From Pogona vitticeps (taxonomy: Eukaryota; Chordata; Lepidosauria; Squamata; Agamidae): a DNA stretch of 64,000 nt. Location: contig NC_135786.1 of NCBI RefSeq assembly GCF_051106095.1, positions 26,563,001 to 26,627,000 of the forward strand. The letters are read 5' to 3'. The notes beneath the pieces were generated by a model. The model searched no databases. It saw only the letters and a program-made list of their open reading frames with translations, and had not been told where the DNA came from. Made by a program: the position numbers and the translations under genes. Below are positions 1 through 13,330 of the stretch, piece after piece. Numbering within the stretch: the first letter of the stretch is position 1; the number at the start of each line of letters is the position of its first letter.

Positions 1-390
1 ATCATGTTTGAACTGCAAGGTGCTGAGATGGGATTGAGGTATTTAAATGGTGTGGAAACGAACAAATGATTTTTATAATGCATTACATCATATTTTCCTG
101 CTGGAAGGCAGCCACCTCTTGATTCTAACATCTTACAGGAAAGCCTTGGCTGGAGACACAGAACAGAGAGTAGGTTTGTGTTTGGGATATATATATTTTT
201 TAATGGAAAAAAAAATATTCATGTTGCACCTGGTTCGCGAAGACTGATGTTTGCTTTAATCAGGTAATTGCAGGTATGGAGAATAGTCTTTTATGATTTG
301 TATCCATAGAGCTCCAGTTTAATTTCCTGCATATTCAGGAGCTCTGTTCCATAACTGCTTGAACACCCATGTCTGCTTGTGCAAATCTGT

Positions 391-424
<34 letters not shown>

Positions 425-444
425 GCACACACACACACACACAC
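391..444. repeat. (GCAC)n followed by (CA)n microsatellite
   Basis: About eight GCAC units run into about ten CA units. It is a compound array of Z-DNA-prone alternating purine/pyrimidine. Confidence 0.95.
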
Positions 445-1387
445 TCCACTACCAGTTTTATAAATGTTCATATCTTGCTTCAGAGCAAACTTAACTGGAA
501 TGCTCAGACTGGTCTCAGATACACTAGCTGTGTTGTGTAGAGACCCTTCCTAACTGGTTCATATTGACACAACCAAACTGGTTGGCTGAGAAAGTGGCTG
601 GAAGGATCCATGCAGTACAAGCCATTTTAATCCATGAAGATCAGCATTTAAATTTGGTACCTAGTAGGATTCTGATGTGCCATGCCAAATCAGTGTAGCC
701 ATTGCAGAGGAAAGAGTAAAACAAGAACTTCATCCATTTTCTAGAAAAGTAAACATAACATCAAAGTTCAGATTATATGAACAACCCCACAAAAGTTAAT
801 AAACAAAATACAACTTTTGAAAAGCAATTCCCATGATTCAAAAACCAAAGATCACTTAATATTTGGACAGTAAATTTTCTCTGAAGAAATACAAGTTGTT
901 TTGTGTCTCTGGAACAACTCAGTAACTCATTTCAGTGGATAGTGGACACTCGGCCTATGTCAATTTTTCTTTATAACAAGTCTTAATATACCATACTGTA
1001 AGGCCTCGATGATGCTTCCCATCTGTACATTCTTGAAATAGTGCAATGTCCTGGCTAGCATATTTTAATTCTAGTAGCATAATAGATAACTTTACATCAA
1101 CTTAACTGATACTCTGCAATATTATGAAGAATTATTACAATGTCATAAAAACATAAGGGAGAGTTTTTCTTTGTAGTTTTAATACGTTCTTACATGAGTT
1201 CAAAAATTAATTTATCTTGAACTGCTTCAACACTATAACTATTCCAAAGTTAGAAAAGAGAACAAAGCACTGGTAGATCAGTGGGGCATCCTAAGAAATT
1301 GTGAGCCTGCCAGACCTGGCTTGTTCGGTGGGGCATCCTTCCTCTGTTCTTTGATGCATGAATTCAAGGCAGGAAAGTTAAGAATGT

Positions 1388-1515
1388 ACATAAGAAGAAC
1401 CCTGCTGGATCAGGCCATGGGCTCATCTAGTCCAACTCCCTGTATCTCACAGTGGCCCCACTGGGAGCACGCAAGACAACTAGATAACTGTTTCCTGATA
1501 CCCCTTCCCTGCATC
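1388..1515 (+). repeat. Reptilian interspersed repeat ('CTGCTGGATCAGGCC' family)
   Basis: The stretch ACCCTGCTGGATCAGGCC followed by CATCTAGTCCAACTCCCTGT and TCTCACAGTGGCC is a block that recurs across reptile genomes in my recollection. I cannot assign its class with certainty; it may be a LINE 3' end. Confidence 0.5.
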
Positions 1516-2857
1516 TGGCGTTCAAACACAAAAGGGTTCATTGGAACTGGAAAAGGGGTTACATTCAACTGACCTGCAATAACTGTAAGGTCCTCTGGCC
1601 TAGTTAGGTTCACTAGTCAACAGTCTCTTGCCTCTTGGTTCCCTTCAGTGAGATGTCTGCATTCTTGTTAGCAACCCAGGTTCTCATCACTGGGAAGGCT
1701 GGTTGCCTGTCATTCTTTAATCCAGCTCTGGGACTCTGTCCACAGGATACCGAAGAGCAAGGGATAGTATGTTTGCAAGGAGGGACAAGTTCTCTCCCCA
1801 GAGGTCCTTGGTTTTTCCAAGCCCAACAACCCAGTCTTCTCCCTCTCATTCCAACACTGGCGTTCTCACTGGCTTTTTCTCTGCCAGTATCAGATCTGAG
1901 TGGCCATCAGCTTCCTGGATTTAAGACTCTGCTCACAACCTGAGTTTGATCCTGGTGAGCTTAGGTAGTTGACTCAGCATTCCATCTTTATAAGATCAGT
2001 AAAATGAGTACCCAGCTTGCGGGGAGGGAGCCAATGTGTACCCTACATAATTAAATTGTACAACTCACCCAGATAATGATTTATACACAATGGGGCAGTA
2101 TATAATCAGCATGTTTTGCTTTACTTTCGCTTTCTCCAGTCCTTCCTTGAGAACCTACTATCTGTATATGAGGTCTTTGCGTAAGAAGCATGCACTTTAC
2201 TTCCCAGCTACAGACCTGCTCTTCAGTCTAAATGATAAAGTTTGGATATGCCATATTTGCTCATGAGATCAGAGAGAACCTTACATAAGGCACAACTGAG
2301 AATCTGTTCCTTTCCATTTTGCCCTGCCCTTCATCTCACCCTTGGGTTGGCACTAATCCAGTGGGGAAGATAACAGAGTTCTGCCAGGACCGTTCAAATA
2401 ATGAAAATTCTTGTGGGCTGTAGAAGCTCTGCAGTTTCACGTTCCTTCCAGCGCATGCAAGACTTGAGCATTTCATAGATTTGCCTCTCCAAGAATCCAT
2501 CACTGAAGCTTCATAAGCATTGCTTGTCTGCCCACATTCTTGCCACAAGCTAATATGCCAGAATGTCTTCATCCAGAATGTGTCTGGGTGAAACTGTGAT
2601 ATTGCCTGTTCTTCATTGCATTCAGAGACCCTTTTTTATTATTTCTTCCATGCAGGTCTATTATATGCCTCTTCTTTCTCCCGCTCTTCTCTTCACGACA
2701 TTCTGCATATGCTCATGCTGTTCTTGTGTCCCTCTATCTCTTTCACACACAGAGTAGCAACAGTGATTTCATTCCTTTATAGTCTCTGAAAAGTCTCTAA
2801 TCAGCTTTGCAATCAGAAACTTTTCCACCAACTTTGTATGTTGCATCCACAATATAC

Positions 2858-3045
2858 GCAGTGTGGTGTAACTGATAGAGCGATAGACTAGCATTTAGAA
2901 GACCTAGGTTTGAATTCCAATTCAGCCCTGGAAATTCACTGGGATGGGGTGGAACTAGTAAAACTGTCCCTTAAATATCATGCTTACCTTGCAATCACTA
3001 TTAGAGCCACTGTAAGTCAGTTCTAACTTGACAGCACATAATATC
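2858..3045 (+). repeat. tRNA-derived SINE
   Basis: The 5' part holds an A-box-like segment (GTAACTGATAGAGCG) and a B-box-like segment (GGTTTGAATTCC) at tRNA spacing. The body and the tail GTCAGTTCTAACTTGACAGC follow. The tail matches the tail of the other tRNA-headed SINEs in this window (20.2, 37.2, 61.1 kb). Confidence 0.7.
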
Positions 3046-3054
3046 CACATTTTG

Positions 3055-3480
3055 TTTGTTTGTTTGTTTAAAATAATTTTTCTCCACCTTTCTCCTTCAA
3101 AAAAGACCCAAGTTGGCTTAAACTAGTAGAAGACAAGGTTTAAAAACTATAAATGGTAAATATACAAATATTACAAAAGATTCAAACAAATACCACAGTA
3201 AAACAATAAAGAGAATCAACACCAAAACATGTACAAAGCAGCAAGGCACAACAATTCACGTATCAACCCCTCTCAAACAGCTAGTCACGAAGGGAAATCC
3301 TGCCTGAAGAAAGAGGTATTTGTCTGCATATGGAAAGACAGCAAAGATGGGGCCAGCCTGGCATCCAGTGGGAGGGAATTCCAGAGCCTGTATGTCCGCT
3401 GTCCATCTACTATTATTTTTTGCCTTAAAATATTGGAAGTTCCTGATTAATATGTTTGGTAAACTGACATGATGACTTTG
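3055..3480 (-). mobile_element. Antisense L2-like LINE 3' fragment, degraded
   Basis: A 'tttctccacctttctcctt ... ccaagttggctta' block with an AC-rich stretch is followed by 'GGGAGGGAATTCCAGAGCC'. These echo the reverse complement of L2-like 3' ends and the 'LWNxLPxE' coding part seen more clearly at 10.9-11.6 kb. It is weak and old. Confidence 0.35.
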
Positions 3481-5671
3481 ATCCTCCTTGGTGGGGTCCC
3501 AGTACTAGATCAGTGGAAGTGTTTCTATTGACAATGGGCACTCAAAAGATCATTGTGGTTGTGGGATCTGACACCACCCCAAAAATGCTCATAGCTGTTT
3601 ACAGTCAACAAAGAGGAGATTTGTCAGCAATCAGAAGTACCGATCAGGACAGTGATCTGCATAAAATTGCATATACTAATATACATACACATACAAAATT
3701 AGATTTTTTTAAAAAAAATTATGCAAACAGAAATATGGTGCATCTCACTATAGTGGAGAAGACAATGATCTGGTGACCTGGGTGCCTGAAGAGTCTACTG
3801 TCCAAGTGCTGCTAACCATGAATGGGTCAGTTCAAGGTCCCTGATCTTCCTCCTTAAATGTCTTTATCTTTAAATCTGACTCGGCCTGGACAAGCCTTCA
3901 AATGGAGAATTGTGACTCCTAAAAGAGGGCATGGGACCATCTTAGAGTTGCAGCCATTAACCACTCAGCTTCTATAGATGACCATGGAAAGGGAAGGGAT
4001 GACACACTGGCAATTCACAGAAATAAACCATTCCTAAGGAATAGTGATTTACTAAGGAAAAGACACAGAAAAAAATATTACCTTGAACTATATTTATGCC
4101 TGCTGATTTGATCACTTCCAACTTACTGCCTAGGTTTCTGTTTTGCATTTTTCCTTCCTTTGTCCTCCTTCCCTTTCTCCTTCTCTGTATCCACTTCATG
4201 AAATGTGCTACAGCTTGCTATTTCCTCAGCAGTTTTCTGAATGACCATGAGAACAGTAGATAGATGATAATGTGGATTTGGAAAGATTCCATCCTTGCTG
4301 GGGCATGCCGCTAATCTTGACAAATGATCACAGGACCAGAGTTGGCTAAATCAAAGATAAGGCTGTGTGACCATTTTGTGCAAGCATATTTTTCCCATGA
4401 AGAAAGGGAGGGGGGCTGTCCTCTTTCCCAGGGAGCTGCGATTACTCTGTGCTGGGGTTCCTAGACAGACTCACATGCCATCTGTATGAAGGGAAAGAGT
4501 GTGGGGGCCCAGAAGTTGCAAATGACTCTGGGTGGGGACACTTGTTGAACCTGGCTGTTGTGCTTTTGTCTAGATGGCTGTGCATTCGAATTTCTGAAAA
4601 GCAGCACTGGATGTTTATACAGGGAGGAACCACTGATTCTCTTACCACCACTGCTTGAATATTTTTGTTATGTGGAACTTCAAGATGTGTTCTCGAAGCC
4701 TTCAAGCCAGAGGAACATCTTGGCGTAGAAGCAATTTCTCCTCTTGCTCCCACTTATAAGCATATGCATTGAATACCTATGGAAACAAAACAAGGTATAA
4801 GATGAATAAACGTGTGTTCTGTATTTGTCATCCAACACGTCATCACACAAATATCCTGGGTATCAGTAACATTATCAGCCAACATTATTTTGTGCCATGT
4901 TCTTTGCCTGCGCTGCTGAATGCCCCAGCTATCCATGAACGACTTGTTATGAGCAAAATTATCTCTGCCAGCTGATATCTTTCACTAGAACATGGAGTTA
5001 ATACAAGGCTACTGCTGGGGACTAAGGGACTTGATATGTCTCATCCAAGTTTATAAAAGCTCCACCTCCAGTGTATGGGAAAGCAAGTCTCAATAGTTCT
5101 GGTAATAAAAGGTATCAATATAGTGCTCAAATTGATATTTATGAGGAATAATCTATAAAAGATCTGTTTTAGCTCATTGGTCAGAGCACCTAGAACCAGG
5201 GACCAGGAGTTTGATTCCCAAATATGCCTTCCAGGAGAGAGGCCAAGCAAGATCATTCTAACTGTGCATGGCTAATGGGGGTTATGCGCCCTGCCACATG
5301 TGCAGCCTTGAGCATGTGGGATGGTCCCAGAGCAACAAGCAGCAGGGACTGGTAAATCATGTCTGAGTATGCTATGCCTAGAAAATCTTGGGAAGGTGGC
5401 TATAAGTCAAAATCAACTTAACACTACATAATGATCATGATAATTTACAGAAAGTTTAAAGAGTGTTGAAGTGCCTTAAATATTTGACATGTTTTGTTTG
5501 GCATAAGCCTTGGTGAATTGTAGCTCAATTAATTGAAGGCATTGGAAGAAGTAGGTCACAGTCCATGAAAACTGAATCTTTAAGTTGCCACAAGACTTCT
5601 GAGGTGGCCTGCAACAGACCAACAGGGCTGCCTCTACCCCTTAACATTTCTAGAAGAAGGTGGAATTGATA
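3481..5671. other. Intergenic stretch with no recognised gene
   Basis: AT-rich, with short open frames lacking codon structure. The segment around 5525-5610 carries 'CAGTCCATGAAAACTGAATC' and 'AAGTTGCCACAAGAC', pieces of the same dispersed repeat seen at 13.83 and 47.3 kb. Nothing else is supported. Confidence 0.45.
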
Positions 5672-6166
5672 GTTGTTGTTATTTAGTCGTTTAGTCGTAT
5701 CCGACTCTTCGTGACCCCATGAACCAGAGCACGCCAGGCCCTCCTGTCTTCCACTGCTTCCCGGAGTTGGGTCAAATTCATGTTGGTCGCTTTGATGACA
5801 CTGTCCAACCATCTGATCCTCTGTTGTCCCCTTTTCCTCTTGCCTTCACACTTTCCCAACATCAGGGTCTTTTCCAGGGAGTCTTCTCTTCTCATCAGAT
5901 GGCCAAAGTATTGGAGCCTCAGCTTCAGGATCTGTCCTTCCAGTGAACACTCAGGGTTGATTTCCTTCAACATGGATAGGTTTGTTCTCCTTGCACTCCA
6001 GCACCACAATTCAAAAGCATCGATTCTTTGGCGGTCAGCTTTCTTTATGGTCCAGCTCTCACTTCCATACATCGCTACTGGAAAAACCATAGCTTTGACT
6101 ATGTGGACCTTTGTCGGCAAGGTGATGTCTCAGCTTTTTAAGATGCTATCTACGTTTGATAGACCA
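5672..6166 (-). mobile_element. BovB LINE, 5'-truncated copy A
   Basis: The minus strand encodes the C-terminal end of the BovB reverse-transcriptase protein: PTKVHIVKAMVFPVAMYGSE, SWTIKKADRQRIDAFELWCW, LKEINPECSLEGQILKLRLQ, YFGHLMRREDSLEKTLMLGK, and a final HGVTKSR. About 145 residues are open without a stop. Relative to copy B the segment RRLLRVPWT after the WCW motif is missing, an internal in-frame deletion. The 3' end is GTCGGATACGACTAAACGAC followed by an AACAAC-type tail. BovB belongs to the RTE clade and is patchily distributed in vertebrates through horizontal transfer. Confidence 0.9.
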
Positions 6167-8362
6167 TTATGTTAATCAAACTCTGTATTTCATTGCAATG
6201 TGCCTAATCCAAATCACACTTTGAATCTGTAGTCAGTGTAGGACAGAATTATATAAACAAGAATTTGCTCCATCATGTGAGACACAGTGCCAGTAAGACA
6301 AATAATATGTGGCGGTATGGAGAGGTGTCATCTGCACTGCAGAATAGGTAAAAAAGACCATGTCATACTTTCTGAGTCTTATCCTGCCCATGTAATTTCT
6401 ATATTATTTTTCAAAACTAGGCGTGTCTTGTTTGACTCTCATAAGCTTCCATGCTCTCTTAAGATTAGTCGGGTGCAAAATCCACTGGAAGGATTTTCTC
6501 ATTAATTTGATTTTCCCAGTCCCAAGAAAAGGATTTGCCTGAGAAATCCATTCACTGAATGAAACTTTGCCTCTCGGCGCACACATGATCACTTTCTCAG
6601 TTTTCACTATAAACCAGACTAAGACGTTTATGTTATGTACTATTATTCTACTCTGGTCTCTCTTTAGATCTTACTTACAAGATGCTGGAATGCTAGCGAT
6701 GCTTCATATTAGCATAGAAATGCTTAGGTTTATCATTGCCTCCGAATCAAGCAAATAAGGAAACTCAAAAATCGTGAACAAAAATGTATGCATCACAAAA
6801 TTTGTACACAAAATAAGTAGATCAGGAATGATGCAGACAAAATGTGTGCATTAAAGAAATGTGTTTGCAGGGAAGTGCAAACATGTTTGCATGAAAAACT
6901 GCAAAATTCTGTGGACATTTTTTTTAAAATTGCGGAATAGTATGGAAATTAGCATGGAAGTAACATGAATAAATACAAACAAAATTGATATAGAAATGTA
7001 TGTAAACAGGTTCATACATCCCTATGGGCAAGTAAGAACAAGGAATTGCCCTATTCTGCCACATGTGCAGGACAAACAAATAAATTGCATCAAGATCCAG
7101 CACACATATGTGAGTAAATCTTTTATCCAGGTGGGAATCAGGGGTCAGGGTTTGCTAATTTGCTGACCCATGAAAAGAGGCAATTATTCAGGTGATTAGT
7201 CTGTACAGGTGCTAATTAAAAAGCAGGCAAAGGAGAGGAGGTCACTGTTTGGTGTCAGCTGCTTGTGAAATTAGCCTCTAGGTGGGTTATGATGTGCCTC
7301 CTTTCTAGGAAAGCAACAGCTTGTTGTTAAACTTTGCAACTGCATTCACCACCAGCTGCAACTAATAGCTATTTAAAATCAGAGCTAGACTTGTTCTTGT
7401 GCTATTATGTGATACTTAAACCTACCAATTTCAGTAGTTTCAGCATGCAAATTTTCTATAGGATCTGGCTGGCAGCGCTTCAGCATGGGCAGTCTGCCTG
7501 GGGTAATCCTATACAGAATGCCGGGTGTTCACAGAATCATAGAACAATGGAGCTGGGGTCTTGTTTCACATTGGAACAGACCATTCACCCATCTTGGAGC
7601 TTAGAAAAGTTACTTTTGGACTACAAAACCAGAACATCCCAAAATGTGTCCTTTAAGAAAAATATCTGAGACAATTTGAGGGGGGAAATGAAGTCAAAAG
7701 TGTATTTTTAAGAGGAAAAATATTTTAAAAGGAACATCTTTAAATGGGAATTGTTGTCTTGAATTTTTAACAAATCTGCCAGTCAGCAAGTTAATGTGGA
7801 AATGAGGCAGACTGAAAAATGGACACAGGTGAAAATGACAAAGGCTGTCAGTGGAGTGACACATCTCTTACTAGTGTAATCTACTCTGACTTTCAGTGGC
7901 TTTTCCAAGTTAAAGATTAAAGTATTTCCTTTCACCTTCTCTCTAGTCCTGGAGGTACCAGAGATTAGAACTGGACCTTCGGAATGTACACCCTGTCATG
8001 TGCCACTGAACTGTGATTCCTGGCTCGTATCGCTTAGGTGGTTGGATGATTCTTTAGACCAGGAACCTTTTCCAGCTTCATACTTATAAAAGTATGTATT
8101 TGTATTCCATGAAATGAAATAGAAATTCTACTTAAGGTGTCATACTGGAGCACAGAAGATGGGTAGAAATGTTGTCCAAATTTACAACTCCTCCCTCCCT
8201 TTAATCATAACTCCGGTGGTTCCAGCAATTCTGGATGTTCCTTATAGGCCCCCTTCAACTCGGTTATTTCATGAGTCTACCTATGTCTATGGGTTCTTCC
8301 AGGTGGGACAAACATTCCACCTCCTTCCCTCCCCTGCCCTGCCCCCCATTGCTAATGTACAC
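6167..8362. other. Intergenic stretch with no recognised gene
   Basis: AT-rich DNA. A half-copy of the 'AAAAGTTACTTTTGGACTAC' MITE is visible near 7605-7630, preceded by a possible antisense CR1 terminus (AGAATCATAGAAC near 7533). The 7100-7300 segment is rather unique-looking but shows no coding signal. Confidence 0.45.
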
Positions 8363-8441
<79 letters not shown>

Positions 8442-8465
8442 TACCCCGCCCCTCTAGACCATGTC
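8363..8465 (-). repeat. (TTTA)n array at the tail of an antisense L2-like LINE
   Basis: About 20 uninterrupted TTTA units (8363-8442) abut TACCCCGCCCCTCTAGACC. In the antisense direction this is a GGGGCGGGGTATAAATAAAT tail, as found at the 3' end of squamate L2-type LINEs. The microsatellite therefore appears to have grown from a retrotransposon tail. The open frames here, runs of LFIY, are artefacts. Confidence 0.75.
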
Positions 8466-10879
8466 TACTTTTGCTGACTCATTATTTTACTGCCATTTGC
8501 TGCCAAACGTGCTTGTAAAAAGGCACTTCTCTGTAAACCATTTCACTTTAGGAAATCTTAGAAATCTCCTTTAAAATATTTAAGAAACCCCATTCCCTGC
8601 TGGATCTTCTTTTCTGGAACCATTTTTGTCATTGAAACCCTAATTGAAAGGTCACAACTAGAAGGCTGTGGACCTAACTTCATCAGGAAGTTCCAAACTG
8701 CTAAACTCTGCCGTTAATTCATTTAATACATTTTAAATAAACCGAAAGAAGACTTTTGAAGTGCAACTCCCAGTCCACCAAGGATAAATATTGTTGAATG
8801 TTGAAGCCACAATGCAACTGTGAAAAAAACAGTAGTCCAATTCATAATTCTGGTGAAACTCAGCAGCTCGACTTCATGGTCAGCCAGTCATTTGATCTGT
8901 TTCAGTCCCATATACAGCGAAAGCCTTAATGCAAATCAAAGCCATAGAAATCAGTGAGACTTGTATTCTTCAAACACTGATGGAAATCCTACAATGTTTT
9001 TGAAACTGCCATCTGACCAGTATTTCTTTATTCTTCTCCCCATACTTTTGTAGCTACTGTATTTCAGTTCTATTTGCATGCAACTATAACATCACAAACC
9101 CTCTCCCACAGGTCAGTCTCATTTCCCGCACCACTGATTCATGTTATTACATAGTATGAAATTCTTTCAGAAACAGCCAAAGGCTGGAAGTGCTACATTT
9201 TCTACCCCTGTCTCTCAGAATCTCCCGATAGCCATGCTGGCTAGTCTCTGCACACAAGGGCACCCAGAAAATCCTTTCTTGAAAGGTGATCTCAGCAGGC
9301 TGGTTGAGCATGCAGCCCTTTGGAGGGTGGGAATATGGCTGGTTGCAGCGCATTGGTTTATAATGCTACTGATGGACATAGTGAAAATCCATTAAGTATT
9401 CTAAGGTTATAACTGTTTAAATACCAGTTTTGTTCTTATTCCAGTGAGGAAATGTTTTCTGTGTATGGCTTTTTTTTTTTTTAATAACAAGAAATATCTT
9501 GTAACGGATACTCTCTCTGGTCCTGTATTGCCATGCTGTTTCTCATCCTTTCTTTTGCTTTTTGGCAAGACTTGACAGTACTTCAGTCAGATGCCTCCTA
9601 GCCATCCGCCTCTCTAGTACTGCAATTAAAGAGTGTCCTGGTTATATGCAGTACTCCTTTTTGTGTTGTTGTTTTTTTTCCTTTTTTTTTTAATGCTCAC
9701 CTCTCTGGTGATATGGAGAGACCTCTGCTGGACAAAGGAGGTGATGATGCCCAGATACAATTCGTCCTGCAACTACTTATCAAAATATCACCCAAATAGC
9801 CCCAGAGTGGGAGACCTGCAACTGTCTACAGAACATTTCATGAAGACAGCAGCGGTGGGGACTAGAACAGCTGTGGAGGATTCATTAAACTTTTGTGGCT
9901 TAAACACGACTGTCTTCTAAACACCACAAATCAACTTTAGGTGCAAGCTCAGAGCAGCTAAACAGTATAATAGAGCTGTAATCCTCATGTGAAAGTAAGC
10001 CCTTCTAAATTTAACATGACTTACTTCTGAGTAAATATGAATAAATGTGGTTATATGACATAGAAGATTAATATTGAAAATCAATGAAACACGTAAAACA
10101 GGATTCAGTGTGAAATATAATACTAATGAGAGTAGTTACACTGAACGTTATGGGATGTGTTAGTTATTCCTAACTTCAGTGCCACTGATTTCAGTGTTTC
10201 TACTTCAGTAAGTCTCATTCCAGCTCATTTATTCTTAAGACTTTTCTGTGGGCAGTTGGCAGGCAGTAGTATAAATAGGAGCATATGAGTTAACCTCTTC
10301 CGTGCTTGGAGCAGCAAACTGGCAAATCTCATGGTAGGACAGAAAGCAAAAATTAGTTGCCCTTTTTAAAAAAATTGCCTTTCAATTAGAAGTATCTGGG
10401 AGTCACCTGAGCACCGTATATCCTTTAGAAGACATTGCTAGCTGTTGCTTTCCCAGGTCCATGACATTATTGTCATTCCTACATGCTGACAAGTCACCTC
10501 TGACTTATGGCAACCATATTAATGAGCAATCTCCAAAATGTCCTTCTTCAAACTCAGTTTGAGGGCTTCCTAGTTTCTTACTGATTGGAACACCCAGGGT
10601 TGATCTTAGTTGGGAGGTGCAGAAGTCAGCGGTCACTCACTTTCTCCTCTGACACCATCTCAGGTTACTATAATACCCCTTTCCTCAATTCAAACTGATG
10701 AGCATCTTTTCAACCCTACAAATGTCTGATAGGATAAGGATTCATTGTGCTTTTTCACCACCCTGGGGTGGAGAGCAGCCCTTTGTTCCACCCTGTAGTC
10801 ACCCCAGAATTGCACAAGTACCCTGATTTAATTCACTTTTGCACATTGTAGACAGCACAGAGGCCTGCTCTAAATGCTA
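8466..10879. other. Intergenic stretch with no recognised gene
   Basis: Mostly anonymous. At about 10470-10600 a 'GACAAGTCACCTCTGACTTATGGCAACC' block followed by 'ATGAGCAATCTCCAAAATGT' matches a dispersed squamate repeat I know by sight but cannot classify firmly. Short T-tracts occur at 9470-9482 and 9670-9692. Confidence 0.4.
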
Positions 10880-11580
10880 AATTTATTTTCTTTATTAGAT
10901 TTATATACCACCCCATAAGCGTAAGCAACTACTCTGCACGGTTTACAGGTTAAAACCTAGAGCACCACAATACCCCGCATAACAACATACCTTCAAAGTC
11001 CATGATGATACACAACTGTAAAGTCAAAATTCATACAAAAGGAAAAATGAAAAGAGAAAAAAAGAACACCAGCATTCTGAAGATTCCGTTATTCAAGGCA
11101 GCTTTGAATAATTCCATTTTTGCCAATTTCCTGAACATATGGACGGAAACAGCATGGTGTATCTCAGTTGTTAACCTGTTCCAGAGACTGGGGGCCACCA
11201 CTGAAAAGGCCTAATTCTTTGTCATCTTTTTTTTCCCTCCCTCGGTGTGGCCACTTCTCCCAACATGGATTGGGAGGAGTGGGTGGAATGAGTACCTGAT
11301 TTCTGGTAAAGCTGTTCTGATAAGTACTGAGGTTCTAAACTGTTAAGGGCTTTATAGGTCCTAACGAGCAACCTGAATTGAGCATAGAAACTGACAAGGA
11401 ACCAACGAAGGTGTGTCAAGACTGGGAATATATGATCAAATTTACTACTCCCAGTAATCAGTCTGGCCACTGCATTTTGGGCCCACTTGTCGTAGTGCAA
11501 TCCAGGATGGTCCTGATCTGCACCAGAACCAGATGGAGCCTGTTTGCCTCAGTTCAGGGTATTTCTGGGTCAACATGAAT
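10880..11580 (-). mobile_element. L2-like LINE 3' fragment, antisense
   Basis: The minus strand encodes AQNAVARLITGSSKFDHIFP, VLTHLRWFLVSF, FRLLVRTYKALNSLEPQYLS and VATPREGKK. This is the segment after the reverse-transcriptase core in L2-clade LINEs (consensus of the type ARLLTG...HITPVLxxLHWLPVxFR...YKALNG). The 'ATTTATATACCACCCC' region at 10895-10920 is the antisense 3' UTR. Confidence 0.75.
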
Positions 11581-12054
11581 AGTCCCTATTTGACACAGCC
11601 TTACCATCAACAGAAAATAGGAAGAGTGGGTATATAGATAGATCAGGTTCTTCCCCGGGAAGAAAAGAACATGACTAAACAAATGTTGAGAAGATGGGTT
11701 AATTTTAAAAAGCCATGAAACTAATATTGTCAATGGTTTTCAAGGGCTTCAGATTTCAATTCCATTTTCCTTCCCTGGAGAAACAGGGATGGAACCTACA
11801 TACCAAGCATGTGCCCAGCTACTAAACTCCTCTACTCTGTAACTAGCTGCACAGAATAATGTAAGGTTTACCAGATACCCTGTTTAGCTTGAGCCTGGTT
11901 TCAGATATTCCCTTTATTGGGAAAGACACTGGCTGCATTCCTATCTCTTGGCCTCCCCATCATATCCATAAAATATGGTTTAAATTGGTCTACAGACAGA
12001 ATCATGGTTTTAGTCTGAAGCTCTAAGCTGGATCCCAACAGAATTTGGGAAGAG

Positions 12055-12182
<128 letters not shown>

Positions 12183-12825
12183 AACTGGACAGAAACTACA
12201 AGAACGAGACTTGTAACACTAGGTGACAGTGCCAGTATTTCAGTGTTTTGTAGTTTCCTAACACAGATTTACACAGCTTATTCTCCCAACACAGGGGAAT
12301 GTGAGGAATAAGAGAGGTCTAGAGATGTCTGAATCCAGAATGCTCAACATTCTCAATCACAGTTCCACCTGGGTTCTGCCAATCCATCTTCCAGTGGAGA
12401 GCTTAAGACTTTGTGATGTTTTGCATGCAACAGATCACTGGTCTATGCCTTGGCATTGCTGTGGGTGAGTCATGACAGGCATCTCCAGTCACAGGGATTG
12501 TGAAACAGGTGATATGACATACTGCTGACGGATACCTCAGAAGGCTACTGTCAGTCAGTGTAACAAAAGAAGTGTGGGCTAGGAAAACAAATACTTATCT
12601 AGTGCACTAAGCATCTGCTTATTGCTTTTCTGCACATTGGCTCTCCCCGAGTGTAATGCAGGAGATCAAAGTGATTGAAAACATCTGAAAAAGATTAAAA
12701 ATAAATTGGCACCATTAAAAAAACAGTTTTAAACCTTTTTAAAAGCAAACTGAAAGCACTTAAAAACAGATCCAAATCTCCAAAAACTGATTTCCAAAAA
12801 CCAATCCTAGAATCATTCAACATCA

Positions 12826-12965
12826 TCAACAACAACATCATCTTAGAACTGCAGGACTGGATAGGACCCTATGGCTTGAATCCAGCCCCTATCAAGGTGG
12901 CACACCGGGGAATCAAATTCTAAACCTCTGGCTCTGCAGCCAGATACCTAAAGCCTTCAAACCCA
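12826..12965 (-). repeat. tRNA-headed SINE, short form, antisense
   Basis: Reads antisense as a tRNA-like head (the reverse of 'GGCTCTGCAGCCAGATACC'), a B-box region and a short 'CAGTCCTGCAGTTCTAAGATG' 3' part. It is the same family as 20648-20770 and 21270-21420. Confidence 0.6.
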
Positions 12966-13330
12966 TTTGAGCTGCCAGCTGGAAATTAACAGAGAGGGAG
13001 CCAGACTATCTTCCCTTGGAAGAGACTTCCACAGTCAGGGTGCTGTTACTGAGAAAGTCCTGCCTCACCAATCTAACCTTTGGGGGTGGGGGTGGGGGGT
13101 AGAAGATGTAACGGGTCTTTGTTGATGATCTCAAGCTCTGGGCAAGTACGTATGGGAGAAAATGGTGTTTCAGATGCCTTCACCCCAGGCAGTTTAAGGC
13201 TTTATAGATCAAATCCTTCATTTTGAATTGAGCTGGAAAGCAAATGGGGAGCCAGTGCTCAAGATTTGTGCGATGTGGTCTTGAAAGCAACAGTCTGGCC
13301 AGCATATTTTATATTAGATGTGGCCTTTGA
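12966..13330 (-). mobile_element. Antisense L2-like LINE fragment, degraded
   Basis: 'GCTTTATAGATCAAATCC', 'TTGAATTGAGCTGGAAAGCA' and 'GGGGAGCCAGTG' parallel the antisense coding segment at 11340-11420 (YKALNS ... FRLL). It is divergent, with a G-rich insertion at 13081-13099. Confidence 0.45.

Larger units (their letters stand above)
1..2857. other. Intergenic DNA left of EMILIN3, first part
   Basis: No exon with a recognisable protein or good splice context was seen. It contains the microsatellite at 391-444 and a repeat at about 1388-1515 with the reptilian signature 'CCCTGCTGGATCAGGCC ... CATCTAGTCCA'. The rest is anonymous AT-rich sequence. The neighbouring gene expected on this side, CHD6, cannot be detected; part of its 3' UTR could lie here unnoticed. 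Confidence 0.5.
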
